DNA of 58,116 nt. Source: Candidatus Poribacteria bacterium (GTDB lineage: Bacteria; Poribacteria; WGA-4E; WGA-3G). The translations under genes were made by a program, and so were the position numbers. A model generated the notes under the pieces. That model had not been told where the DNA came from, ran no database searches, and worked only from the letters and a program-made list of their open reading frames with translations. This document shows positions 9,436 through 18,708 of the stretch, piece after piece. The stretch covers positions 1 to 58,116 of the forward strand of contig JAAXGN010000169.1 of the NCBI GenBank assembly GCA_012267415.1, in the 5' to 3' direction. The number at the start of each line of letters is the position of its first letter. Position 1 is the first letter of the stretch.

Positions 9436-10479
9436 ATGATAAATACAGCTGTTATTGGATACGGTTATGCTGGGAGAGCGTTTCACTCCTATCTTATCGG
9501 TTTGGAAGACGGGTTGAATTTATATGCAATAGCAACACGAAATGAGGAGCGTCGCGAAGCTGCACGGGAAGCGTATCCGAATGCAAAAATGTATCAGACA
9601 ATTGATGAGGTTATAGCAGACGATGCCATTGACCTTGTGGTATTAGCAACACCGCACGACACACATGCAGAACTTGCTATTGCGGCAATGGATGCAGGAA
9701 AACACCTCGTGACAGACAAGATTATGGCGATGAACGCGGCTGAAGCGGATGCGATGATTGCCGCGAGTGAACGTAACGATGTGATGCTAAGCGTCTTTCA
9801 CAATCGCAGATGGGATTGGGATTACCTCACGGTTAAGAAAGTAATTGAAGATGGCTTGCTTGGAATTCCCTACCTTTTCCAAGTTGCAATTATGCGTTAC
9901 GGTGCACCCGGGGGTTGGCGTGGTATAAAGAAGCATAGCGGTGGCATCCTGTATGATTGGCCCGCACACTTTGTAGATCAGGCACTGCTGTTCGGTGATG
10001 CCCTTGTTGAATCTGTGTATTGTGACATTCATTACAATACAAAATGGGATACAGACATTGGGAATTATGGTAATCTTATCATCAAGTTCGAAAACGAAAT
10101 ACGTTATCAGATTGAGATCAGCAACCTGTCAAAGGCAGAGAAACCGCGTTGGTATGTTGTCGGTGATGAAGGTGGGTTGATTAAGTACGGTCTGGATCCA
10201 CAGGAGGGTCCGATGCGTGATGGTGATATAGACTCTGCTGAAGAAGACCCCGCAAACTATGCGAAAGTTTGGACAGCTGCCGGTGGTGAGCATAGAGAAC
10301 TTGTTATTGAGAGTGTGCGTGGCACTTGGAAATCGTACTATAAGAATATCGCTGATGTACTGAATAACGGTGCAGAATTGGTTGTAAAACCGGAAGAGAT
10401 GCGAAAAGTCATGCAGGTCTATGATGCTGCAATGGAATCCGCAGAAACAGGTCAGACTGTCCGTTTTAGTCTCTATTAG
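9436..10479 (+). CDS. Gfo/Idh/MocA family oxidoreductase
   Basis: About 347 residues. The N-terminal Rossmann fold has the dinucleotide motif GYGYAGRAFH near residue 8. The HDTHAELAIAAMDAGKH segment and DK in TDKIMA are at the usual place of the family's conserved EKP lysine. The C-terminal alpha/beta domain includes NRRWDWDYLTVKKVIEDG. Members are NAD(P)-dependent sugar or inositol dehydrogenases; the substrate here cannot be read from sequence. The start is the ATG at 9436 (a TTG lies one codon upstream). There is no Shine-Dalgarno sequence: the bases just upstream belong to the end of the tnpB element, which seems to have inserted right before the gene. The stop is TAG. Confidence 0.88.
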   Translation: MINTAVIGYGYAGRAFHSYLIGLEDGLNLYAIATRNEERREAAREAYPNAKMYQTIDEVIADDAIDLVVLATPHDTHAELAIAAMDAGKHLVTDKIMAMNAAEADAMIAASERNDVMLSVFHNRRWDWDYLTVKKVIEDGLLGIPYLFQVAIMRYGAPGGWRGIKKHSGGILYDWPAHFVDQALLFGDALVESVYCDIHYNTKWDTDIGNYGNLIIKFENEIRYQIEISNLSKAEKPRWYVVGDEGGLIKYGLDPQEGPMRDGDIDSAEEDPANYAKVWTAAGGEHRELVIESVRGTWKSYYKNIADVLNNGAELVVKPEEMRKVMQVYDAAMESAETGQTVRFSLY

Positions 10480-10642
10480 ATGTCGTATTTCTACATTTGA
10501 GGGGTGAGCATAAAATTGTCCCGATCTTCCTACGTTCAGGTAATATTTAGCACGTTCTTCGGAGCTACACAAGCACTCATTTTCTGTTGAATCTGTACCA
10601 TCTTTGTGCTATCCTATGAATAAACTATCCTTAGGAGAGAAC

Positions 10643-11051
10643 ATGTCAGAAAACATAACTCTTAGAGAACAGGAATTGAAAGATCTCTCTAAGTATATAC
10701 TGACAAATTTTCCAGATAGAAGTACTCGCTGGGTGTTATCGCCGTCTACCTGATGAACATACTGAATTGTTGGATTTAGTAAATCAGTTTTCAGATGAAG
10801 AGGAGGTAAAACTGATGGCTAAGTCAATGATAGATGTAACGTTAGAACAAGGCAAAGAACAAGGAAAAACACAAGAGAAACGAGATGTGGTCATCAAGCT
10901 ACTGACGCATCAGTTTCCAGATGTTTCAGATGCTGTGGTTACAGCAATCCACGAAATTCAGGAACGTTCAAGACTTGATACCTTGTTTGATCAGATCCTT
11001 ACTGCGACATCCTTTGATGATATAGATCTGAATGGCATCGGTAGAGATTAG
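10643..11051 (+). pseudogene. Decayed Rpn/PD-(D/E)XK-type nuclease-transposase gene
   Basis: A 36-codon start fragment (10643-10753, ribosome site AGGAGAG) ends at TGA after the segment FPDRSTRWVL. A second frame then continues from about 10740 as YRRLPDEHTELLDLVNQF and runs 94 further codons to 11051. That C-terminal part, with the helix EQGKEQGKTQEKRD, looks like the tail of Rpn-type recombination-promoting nucleases. The central catalytic part is missing, so an internal deletion plus frame change is the simplest explanation. The N-terminal match is weaker than the C-terminal one. Confidence 0.55.
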
Positions 11052-11251
11052 TTCGGACTTAAACACACCTTTCAACAATGAATGCCTCTTATCCTGATCA
11101 TCCTAAACAACGGTGTTGTGATATACGCCACGCCGTTGCATATTAGGAGTAGTCCCTACATTCCCCACTTGATTCTATAAATCAATATAATATCAGTCTA
11201 ACCCCATATCACACAAGAACTCGTACACAATGAGGACGGAATGTAGGATAT

Positions 11252-14032
11252 ATGTGTAAAATTATGAATAAAACATATACTCTAATGCTGATTCATTGCC
11301 TTTTCTTTACTGTGTTCTTGTCCTGTATTTATGCCGGGGATACTTCTAATTGGCATTTGCCTGAAAATGCTAAAGCACGTCTTGGAAAAGGGTATATCAA
11401 TGAAATTCAATATACACCAGATGGAAAGATTCTTGCTGTCGCAACGGATATTGGTATCTGGTTATATGATACAGATACTAATAAAGAGATTGCACTGCTC
11501 GGTGCACATACAGGAGAAATTAACAGCATAGATTTCAGCGCAGATGGCAGTATACTTGCTTATGATAGCGGCAGCAACGTAGTAATATGGGATATGTTGA
11601 ATAGCTCTCAAAAAACATACATTAAAGAACCTAATGACAACGATGTTCTAAGTGCGGCAATCAGTCCTGATGGTAAGACAATTGCAGGTGGAACTTCCTA
11701 TGGGAATACATATCTATATGATGTAGAAACAGGTATCAAAAAAGCGACATATAGTATCCGTGGACATAATATAACGGGAGTAGAATTCAGTCCTGATGGA
11801 CAAAGTCTACTCATTGAAGGCACTGACACAAGAAGAAACAAATCCATACTTTTAAAAGATATCAATACACATAAAGAGTTAGGTGAAATAACAGTAAATG
11901 ATGATATGAATGGTATCGCCTTCAGTCCAGACGGCAAGAAAATAGTATGTGCGAGTCAGAAAAAGGATAATTTACTACTGTGGGATATCCAACACACACC
12001 AGATAATGAAAAAAACAAGAATCTAAATTGTGGAATTTCAGATAGTGTCGCATTTAGTCCTGATAGTAGCATGATCGCTGTAGGCAAAGGAAATGTAACG
12101 CTATATGATGTAGATACAGGTAAGCAGATAGGTTTCCATCCAACACATTTTTCAGTCATCAGTGTTGCCTTTAGTCCTGATGGTAAAACGTTAGCGAGTG
12201 CAACCTACCAACAGATATTTTTGTGGGACATTGACAGTGCAAAACCGCTGAAAACGATCAACATTAACGGTAAAGATGAAGTGAAAAGTGTTGCGATCAG
12301 TCCAGATGGCAGTACGTTCGCAAGTGGTGGATTAGACGAAAGTGTAACTTTGTGGGATGCCAACACGGGGAATCTAAAAGAGCACTTCAGTCTTGATACG
12401 GGTGTTGTGAATGCAGTTGCCTTCAGTCCTGATGGTAATACGTTGGCAGTTGGAACGGACGGTGTGATTGATCTTCTAAATATCGGAACTTCACATAAGA
12501 AATCAATCCCAATTGCACATTTAGGACGAGTTCTTAGTTTGAATTTCAGTCCAGATGGGAACACAATCGCTTGTGCGGGTGATAATTCTCTGGTGACATT
12601 AATAGATACTGCTACACATGAACAGAAGGCGGAACTAACAGGACATAAAGGTCAGGTCAATAGGGTTGTATTCAATCCCAGTGGAACACTTCTTGCATCC
12701 GGTGGTGATGATAAGCAGATGATTCTGTGGGATACAGATACGGGTGCAAAAGTGTATTCATCTGTGATACATGATAGTAAGGTAGAGGGGGAAGTATGGA
12801 GTTTGGCGTTTAGTCCCGATGGAAATACGCTTGCAATTGGTAAAAGGTACGGTAATATTATCTTAATGGATATTGATACCTATAAACACAGAACAATTTC
12901 ATATAGTGTTAGTGGGATTGCAAACATTGCATATAGTATTGATGGAGAAAACATCATAACCGCGAGTGTTGATGGATTACATTTATGGGATGTGGAAAAA
13001 GGGAAAACTGTAGCTGCATTTGTCGGACATAAAGGTATCGTAACGAGTGCTAAATTCAATCCTACTGACGGATCAATTGTTAGCAGTGGCGTTGATGGAA
13101 CTATACGGATTTGGAACGAAACAGGTGGAGGTTTCAGGGATATAGCTACAGGTTTTATAGAGACGGTCTCAAGTGTTGCATATAGTCCGGATGGAAATAC
13201 GTTCGCTACCACAGGTGGAAAATATGCTGTAAGACTTTGGGATGCCGATACCATTGAACTGAAATCGGTTATCGGGTGGTCTCGCGCTCCGCAGACCATT
13301 ACCTTCAGTCCAAACGGCAGCCAAATCGCAACAGGCGGGTTGTCAGACAACGTTGAACTGTGGGATGTAGATACAGGAAAACAGACGGCACTTCTTGAAG
13401 GACATACTGATGCAATTGTGACTATTGACTACAGTCCAGATGAAAAGACTATTGCAAGTGGTGGTCGTGATGGGTTAGTTATAATATGGGATTTAGTTTC
13501 AGGGACAGAGAAAGATCGGTCTAAAGCACATCAGGTTGGTCACCGTGCTAATTTTATGGAATATGTAAACGGTGTCGTATATAGTTCAGATGGACAGACG
13601 CTTGCCTCTGGAAGATATGATGCAATTCTATTGTGGAAGGTAGCTACTGATAAATATATTGAAATTAAAACACCTGAGAATTTACAATGTCTATCATTAC
13701 ATCCTTATGGAAGCATCCTTGCTTCAGGTCATACTGATGGTGTTTATCTATGGCATGTAAATACTGGCGAACAGATCGCAAAATTGGAGGGACACTCACA
13801 TACGGTTCTGTGTGTTGCTTTCAGTCCAGATGGAAGTATACTGGCAAGTGGCGGAAATTCTTCTGATAGGAAAGTAATTCTATGGGATGTTGAAATGACG
13901 AAGGAAATTGCAACTTTGACTGGACATACAGGTGGTGTAAGATCCGTTGCATTTAGTCCAGATAGTAACACGCTTGTAAGTGGCAGTTGGGATGGAACGG
14001 CACTTATCTGGGATATTTCACAATTTAGGTAG
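11252..14032 (+). CDS. Secreted WD40 protein with 21 repeats
   Basis: 926 residues with a signal peptide (hydrophobic TLMLIHCLFFTVFLSC, likely cleaved after IYA). The rest is a tandem array of WD40-type repeats. I count 21 units of the form SPDGxxLA...LWD, which would make three seven-bladed propellers. The opening (WHLPENAKARLGKGYINEIQ) is very like that of the second WD40 gene at 53609, so the two are paralogues. Such arrays act as protein interaction platforms; no catalytic domain is present. The first ATG is used because GTAGGATAT precedes it; the ATG at codon 5 is an alternative. The stop is TAG. Confidence 0.85.
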   Translation: MCKIMNKTYTLMLIHCLFFTVFLSCIYAGDTSNWHLPENAKARLGKGYINEIQYTPDGKILAVATDIGIWLYDTDTNKEIALLGAHTGEINSIDFSADGSILAYDSGSNVVIWDMLNSSQKTYIKEPNDNDVLSAAISPDGKTIAGGTSYGNTYLYDVETGIKKATYSIRGHNITGVEFSPDGQSLLIEGTDTRRNKSILLKDINTHKELGEITVNDDMNGIAFSPDGKKIVCASQKKDNLLLWDIQHTPDNEKNKNLNCGISDSVAFSPDSSMIAVGKGNVTLYDVDTGKQIGFHPTHFSVISVAFSPDGKTLASATYQQIFLWDIDSAKPLKTININGKDEVKSVAISPDGSTFASGGLDESVTLWDANTGNLKEHFSLDTGVVNAVAFSPDGNTLAVGTDGVIDLLNIGTSHKKSIPIAHLGRVLSLNFSPDGNTIACAGDNSLVTLIDTATHEQKAELTGHKGQVNRVVFNPSGTLLASGGDDKQMILWDTDTGAKVYSSVIHDSKVEGEVWSLAFSPDGNTLAIGKRYGNIILMDIDTYKHRTISYSVSGIANIAYSIDGENIITASVDGLHLWDVEKGKTVAAFVGHKGIVTSAKFNPTDGSIVSSGVDGTIRIWNETGGGFRDIATGFIETVSSVAYSPDGNTFATTGGKYAVRLWDADTIELKSVIGWSRAPQTITFSPNGSQIATGGLSDNVELWDVDTGKQTALLEGHTDAIVTIDYSPDEKTIASGGRDGLVIIWDLVSGTEKDRSKAHQVGHRANFMEYVNGVVYSSDGQTLASGRYDAILLWKVATDKYIEIKTPENLQCLSLHPYGSILASGHTDGVYLWHVNTGEQIAKLEGHSHTVLCVAFSPDGSILASGGNSSDRKVILWDVEMTKEIATLTGHTGGVRSVAFSPDSNTLVSGSWDGTALIWDISQFR

Positions 14033-14364
14033 TTACACGTAATAACAATGTTCACTTTCTTGAAACAAAACAATTTTGACTGTCCAAATTGTGACCGCTA
14101 CTGTCCAAATTGTGACATGCATATAGATTACTTAGTGGAATAAACCCACTAATATCAAACTATCAATATATAGTGAAGATCGAAAATAATAATACCAAAG
14201 ACCTTGTAGGAGGGAACTCCGATTCCCGACTATCAAAGTGTTCAGTCGGGAATCGGAGTTCCCTCCTACAAGTCAAAGTGTATCGTTAAATCAATAGTTG
14301 ACTATAAGAACAGATTGGCATTAGATTTGCTCAGATAGAGCATAATCATTAAAGGAGAAGTAAC
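14033..14364. repeat. Intergenic repeats: direct repeat pair and perfect 29-bp inverted repeat
   Basis: Two copies of CTGTCCAAATTGTGAC (14080-14095 and 14101-14116) are spaced 21 bp apart. A perfect 29-bp inverted repeat follows (arms 14203-14231 and 14244-14272, beginning CTTGTAGGAGGGAACTCC) with a 12-nt loop. One arm of the same sequence recurs at 56004-56031 upstream of hisI, so this is a dispersed repeat family and not a gene-specific terminator. No gene is seen here. AAAGGAGAA before 14365 is the ribosome site of the next gene. Confidence 0.75.
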
Positions 14365-15483
14365 ATGAATATCAAGAGACTAATTGGAATTATCATCGTA
14401 TTTTTAGTATTTGTTGGGACTATTCCCGTTTTCGGGCACCCGCATCCTGAATTAACCGCAATGAAATATGATGAATTGAATAAGCGCGTAATCGCCAGTA
14501 TAGACAAAGGTTTAGAGTGGTTAAAAGGTGAACAAGGTGAAGACGGTTTATTTGCTGATCATCCTGGCATAACTGCACTTGCAATTACTGCATTCTTACG
14601 GCATCCTGAAGGAAAATACACTAAAAAAAAACATCCTTTCATACAGAAAGCACTGAAACGTTTGGTTGCTATGCAACAGGAGAACGGCGGTATCTACGAT
14701 GTTAGTAAGCAACCTGCTCTCCCAAATTACAACACCTCCATTGCTGTGTTGGCACTTTCGTCTGCAGGAAACCCGGAATATGATGCTGTCATCAAGAAAG
14801 CACAAGGTTTCCTAAAAGGTTTACAGATACAGGATGAAGAGAGTATCTATTATGGTGGTATCGGTTATGGTAGCCGTGAAACAGTGCATGACCTTTCAAA
14901 CCTGAATCTTGCTATCCAGGCTTTAAAGGAGAGCGGTTCAGATGATGATGAAGTCTGGCAAAAAGCAGTCAAATTCTTGGAACGCACACAGAACCGTAGT
15001 GAAAGCAATGATCAGAGTTGGGCAGGGAATGATGGTGGTTTTATCTATTCACCTGATGGAGAGAGTAAAGCAGGATCTGACATAGAAGGAAAGCCGCGTT
15101 CTTATGCTAGCATGACTTACGCGGGTCTGCTAAGTTTCATCTACGCAAATGTTGACAGGAACGATGACCGTGTGAAAGCAGCAGTGCAATGGATTGGTAG
15201 ACATTTCACCGTCGAAGAAAACTACGGTATGGGTGCACAAGGTCTATACTATAACTATCATACGATGGCAAAGGCATTAAGACTTTACGGTAGAGATATC
15301 ATTATTGATGCGAAAGGTGTCTCCCATGATTGGTATGAAGAACTCGCGGAAAAACTGATAAGCGTTCAGAAACCGGAAGGATTCTGGATAAATGAGAACA
15401 GTCGTTGGATGGAAGCACTCCCCGTGTTAGCAACCAGTTATGCCATCCTATCTCTTGATACAGCCTATCCCAAGAAGAAATAA
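14365..15483 (+). CDS. Secreted prenyltransferase/squalene-oxidase repeat protein
   Basis: 372 residues with a signal peptide of about 24 residues ending PVFGHPHP. The rest shows the alpha/alpha-toroid repeats of the squalene-cyclase and prenyltransferase-beta clan: SIDKGLEWLKGEQGEDGLF, LKRLVAMQQENGGI, AVKFLERTQNR..., LISVQKPEGFW, each an amphipathic helix with a QxxxG turn. I see no DxDD catalytic motif of hopene cyclases. A secreted protein with this fold is unlikely to be a terpene cyclase and may be a binding or structural scaffold. Similar secreted repeat proteins occur in planctomycete-like bacteria. A strong terminator follows immediately. Confidence 0.75.
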   Translation: MNIKRLIGIIIVFLVFVGTIPVFGHPHPELTAMKYDELNKRVIASIDKGLEWLKGEQGEDGLFADHPGITALAITAFLRHPEGKYTKKKHPFIQKALKRLVAMQQENGGIYDVSKQPALPNYNTSIAVLALSSAGNPEYDAVIKKAQGFLKGLQIQDEESIYYGGIGYGSRETVHDLSNLNLAIQALKESGSDDDEVWQKAVKFLERTQNRSESNDQSWAGNDGGFIYSPDGESKAGSDIEGKPRSYASMTYAGLLSFIYANVDRNDDRVKAAVQWIGRHFTVEENYGMGAQGLYYNYHTMAKALRLYGRDIIIDAKGVSHDWYEELAEKLISVQKPEGFWINENSRWMEALPVLATSYAILSLDTAYPKKK

Positions 15484-15493
15484 CATCATATCT

Positions 15494-15526
15494 AAAGGCG
15501 GATCTTTTTATCCGCCTTTCTTCTAT
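15494..15526 (+). terminator. Rho-independent terminator
   Basis: 10-bp stem AAAGGCGGAT (15494-15503) and ATCCGCCTTT (15510-15519), a 6-nt loop, then a T-rich tail. It separates the squalene-cyclase-like gene from the permease cluster. Confidence 0.85.
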
Positions 15527-15628
15527 AGTACTTATCTTAAAAACTAAAGAGCTTTAAATAAACCCTTCTGGCTTAATAACGTTTAAACACATGTTTTTTT
15601 GTCCGTTATTGAAAGTTGAGAAGATTGC

Positions 15629-16930
15629 ATGCGTTTATTTGAAGGTCTATTGATAGGTATAGCAGCGATGCGCGCGAACAAGATGCGTTCACTGCTTACA
15701 ATGCTTGGTATTATAATCGGTATAGCTGCAGTTCTTGCGATGATTGCAATCGGTGATGGTGCAAAAGAGATTGTATTGCAAGATGCCGAGAAACTTGGTG
15801 GAGCAAACCAGTTTACTATCTACAGACGTTCACACAAGAAACTTGGAAGACACAACATTCCGATCCGTACCAAAGAATATCTAAATTATGATGATGTGCT
15901 CGCGATTGAATCTGAATGTCCAACAGTGCGTGCAGTAACACCACGTATACGAGATTGGAAAGGGGCATTAATTCTTGGACCTAATGGTGGACAAACTCGT
16001 GCTGGCTATAATGGCGTAGATGCAGCATTTGATAATGCCTTGGACTGGAAAATCAAAGAAGGTAGATTCATTTCTGACGAAGATGTCTATAATGCCATGA
16101 CAATTTGTGTGCTTGGTTCAGAAGTTGCCAGGGATCTCTTTGGAGATAGTTCCCCGTTGGGTGAAGAAATCAAAATAGTCAGAAATGTCAGGTATTACAA
16201 CGAACGTGGAAGAAGACATACAAGAAGAATCACAGAACGATTCACAGTTGCTGGGACGATGATGCCACGAGGAAGAAGTCTACGTTTTGGGTGGAGTTTT
16301 GACAGTATGGTCTTTTTTCCAATTACAACGGCACAAGAACGGTTCACAGGTGATGACAAGATACCGGAAATTGTTGTCTACGCAAATTCTGTTGAGAATG
16401 TTCCGAACGCAGTAAGAGAAGTAAGAGAAGTTATCCGCAACCGACACAAAGGTGAAGACAATTTCGTTAAAATATATGAAATGCGTAAAGGTATTCGTCA
16501 TTTAGAGAAGATAAGCAAAATGATAAAAATTGCGCTTGGAAGTATTGCTGGTTTTTCTCTACTTGTTGGTGGTATCGGTATAATGAATATGATGTTAGTT
16601 GCAGTGACAGAAAGAACACGAGAAATCGGTCTAAGAAAAGCCCTCGGTGCAAAACCGGGTGATATTATATTCCAATTCCTTACCGAGTCAGTAACGATGT
16701 GTGTCATAGGTGGAATTATCGGCATCTGTCTTGGAGCAATTGTAGGTGAATGCATGTCTGTTCTTGCTGTCAAAATTGCAAAAATAGTTCCAGAATGGCC
16801 TGCAGTTCTTTCTGTTCAATGGATATTAATATCTGTATTATTTTCTGCTGTGATTGGTATATCCTTCGGTTTGTATCCGGCAATACAAGCATCCATGTTG
16901 TCTCCTATAGATGCGCTCCGAAAAGAATAG
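15629..16930 (+). CDS. MacB-type ABC transporter permease (copy 1)
   Basis: 433 residues with the FtsX/MacB permease layout: one N-terminal membrane helix (LLTMLGIIIGIAAVLAMIAIG), a large extracytoplasmic MacB_PCD-like domain (about 45-290), then three membrane helices. The conserved GSIAGFSLLVGGIGIMNMML is followed by ERTREIGLRKALGA, the cytoplasmic coupling segment. It lacks the fused nucleotide-binding domain of true MacB, so it needs a separate ATPase, and none is encoded here. It is one of three close paralogues in tandem (15629, 17233, 18709) plus a more diverged fourth. The partner adaptor is at 21536. Likely substrates are exported peptides or lipids, unresolved. The stop is TAG. Confidence 0.88.
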   Translation: MRLFEGLLIGIAAMRANKMRSLLTMLGIIIGIAAVLAMIAIGDGAKEIVLQDAEKLGGANQFTIYRRSHKKLGRHNIPIRTKEYLNYDDVLAIESECPTVRAVTPRIRDWKGALILGPNGGQTRAGYNGVDAAFDNALDWKIKEGRFISDEDVYNAMTICVLGSEVARDLFGDSSPLGEEIKIVRNVRYYNERGRRHTRRITERFTVAGTMMPRGRSLRFGWSFDSMVFFPITTAQERFTGDDKIPEIVVYANSVENVPNAVREVREVIRNRHKGEDNFVKIYEMRKGIRHLEKISKMIKIALGSIAGFSLLVGGIGIMNMMLVAVTERTREIGLRKALGAKPGDIIFQFLTESVTMCVIGGIIGICLGAIVGECMSVLAVKIAKIVPEWPAVLSVQWILISVLFSAVIGISFGLYPAIQASMLSPIDALRKE

Positions 16931-17000
16931 ATCAAGATTCTCTCGTTTCAGTTTTGCTGACGGTATTGAATTGCAATGCATTTAGTAGTATAATTAACCC

Positions 17001-17143
17001 AAGTTGCCACCTATAGATTTTAGACATGGAAACACCGTCTTTAAGGAAAAAATGCTGATAATTTACCAATATTGTAGCGTAAACTTTCCAGTTTGCGCCC
17101 ATTTGACACAAACTAAAAGTTTGTGCTACATAGGTGGCAACTT
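17001..17143. repeat. 143-bp MITE-like element, copy A
   Basis: The element has 14-bp perfect terminal inverted repeats, AAGTTGCCACCTAT (17001-17014) and ATAGGTGGCAACTT (17130-17143). An internal palindrome is built from TTTAGTTTG-type arms. An inverted copy of exactly the same length is at 46510-46652. It contains no ORF. It fills most of the 302-bp gap between the first two permease genes. Confidence 0.85.
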
Positions 17144-17232
17144 GAGCTATAATTAGTTCAAGTTCGTATAGAAACTATTCTTCCATGTGTTCATTTTATA
17201 CTGCCTGGGTACAATCATCTTGGTGAAAACAG

Positions 17233-18534
17233 ATGAGAATTTTTGAAGCTTTAGTTGTCGGTTTAGCTGCAATGCGCTCAAATAAGATGCGGTCTTTACT
17301 GACGATGCTCGGTATTATTATTGGTGTTGCATCAGTTCTTGCAATGATTTCTATCGGGGATGGTGCTAAGGAAATCGTCATGCAGGATGCTCAGAAACTA
17401 GGTGGTGCAAACCAATTTACAATTTACAGGACGTGGTATAAGCAGGTTGGAACGCAGTGGGTTAGAATTCGTAGCAATGAATACATGAACTACGGTGATG
17501 TACTCGCAATAGCGGCAGAATGTCCTTCGGTCAAGGACGTAACACCCAGAATTCCAGAATGGAGAGGTGCTCTGATAGAAGCATCAAGAGGACGTCAAAT
17601 GCGTGCTGGCTATAACGGTGTTGATGCTACATATCACACTGCGATGGATTGGGAGGTGCAGGAAGGCAGATTCATTACAGACGAAGAAGTAGAAAATGCG
17701 GCGAGTGTTTGTGTGCTTGGAGATGAAGTCGCTACTGCTCTATTCGGTGAAGAATCACCTATAGGACAAGAGATAAAAATCGCCAGAGGTGACGGACGTT
17801 ATGACCGATGGGGTAGAAAAGACAACGAAAGGTACACAGAACGGTTTACTGTGGTGGGGACGATGACTCGTAGAGGGAGAAGTCTGCGATTCGGATGGAG
17901 TTACGATTTCCTTGTCTTTATGCCAGTAACAACGACCCAAAAACGATTCACTGGTAATGACAGGATACAGGATATTGTCGTTTACGCGAATACAGTAGAA
18001 GATGTCCCAAAGGCTATTGAAGAGGTAAAAGCTGTCATTCGTAAACGTCATAGAAACCAAGATGACTTTGTCAGGATATTTGATATGCGACAAGGCATGG
18101 CACAGTTGGAGAAAATCAGCAAAGTTATAAAGATTGCTTTGGGTAGCATTGCTGGTTTTTCTTTGCTTGTTGGCGGTATCGGTATAATGAATATGATGCT
18201 TGTTGCTGTGAGTGAACGTACACGTGAGATTGGTCTTAGAAAAGCACTTGGTGCAACGAGGCTTGATATCCTTATTCAATTCATAATGGAAGCAGTTTTT
18301 ATGTGTGGTATAGGCGGATTGATAGGTATATGTGTAGGTATATTTGCTGGTCAAGGCATGGCAATCCTTGCTGTGAAAATTGCCAAGATTGTTCCTGAGT
18401 GGCCCTCCGTTGTTTCCACAGAATGGGTGCTGATATCTATTACCTTCTCTGCACTTATAGGAATCTCTTTCGGTTTATATCCTGCGATCAAAGCCTCAAC
18501 ACTTTCCCCCATTGAAGCACTTCGGACTGATTAA
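17233..18534 (+). CDS. MacB-type ABC transporter permease (copy 2)
   Basis: 433 residues, the same length as copies 1 and 3. The C-terminal membrane module (KISKVIKIALGSIAGFSLL...) is almost identical to theirs, which indicates tandem duplication. The periplasmic domain is more divergent, mostly at about residues 60-110 and 175-200. That pattern suggests a changed partner or substrate surface while the membrane and coupling parts stay fixed. The start is the ATG at 17233 with a weak GGTGAAA ribosome site. There is no ATPase domain. The stop is TAA. Confidence 0.88.
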   Translation: MRIFEALVVGLAAMRSNKMRSLLTMLGIIIGVASVLAMISIGDGAKEIVMQDAQKLGGANQFTIYRTWYKQVGTQWVRIRSNEYMNYGDVLAIAAECPSVKDVTPRIPEWRGALIEASRGRQMRAGYNGVDATYHTAMDWEVQEGRFITDEEVENAASVCVLGDEVATALFGEESPIGQEIKIARGDGRYDRWGRKDNERYTERFTVVGTMTRRGRSLRFGWSYDFLVFMPVTTTQKRFTGNDRIQDIVVYANTVEDVPKAIEEVKAVIRKRHRNQDDFVRIFDMRQGMAQLEKISKVIKIALGSIAGFSLLVGGIGIMNMMLVAVSERTREIGLRKALGATRLDILIQFIMEAVFMCGIGGLIGICVGIFAGQGMAILAVKIAKIVPEWPSVVSTEWVLISITFSALIGISFGLYPAIKASTLSPIEALRTD

Positions 18535-18708
18535 TCATCAGATAATTGTAATAAACCAAATTTGACAGATTTACGTCAATTAAATATAGTAAATTTCCTT
18601 ACTCACAGACTTTGGTCTTTCCCTGTTATCTGGACGAACTTTTTTTGCCTATTTCTGTCTAATATTTATGTATAAAAGTATTCTCTATTACTGATTTGGA
18701 GACATGAA

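Noticed and set aside
10129..10572. 147-codon minus-strand ORF at the end of the Gfo/Idh gene
   Set aside because: Mostly antisense to a recognised gene and without any domain.
17755..18354. 199-codon minus-strand ORF inside permease copy 2
   Set aside because: Shadow of a conserved permease; low-complexity Thr/Tyr-rich translation without a start signal.
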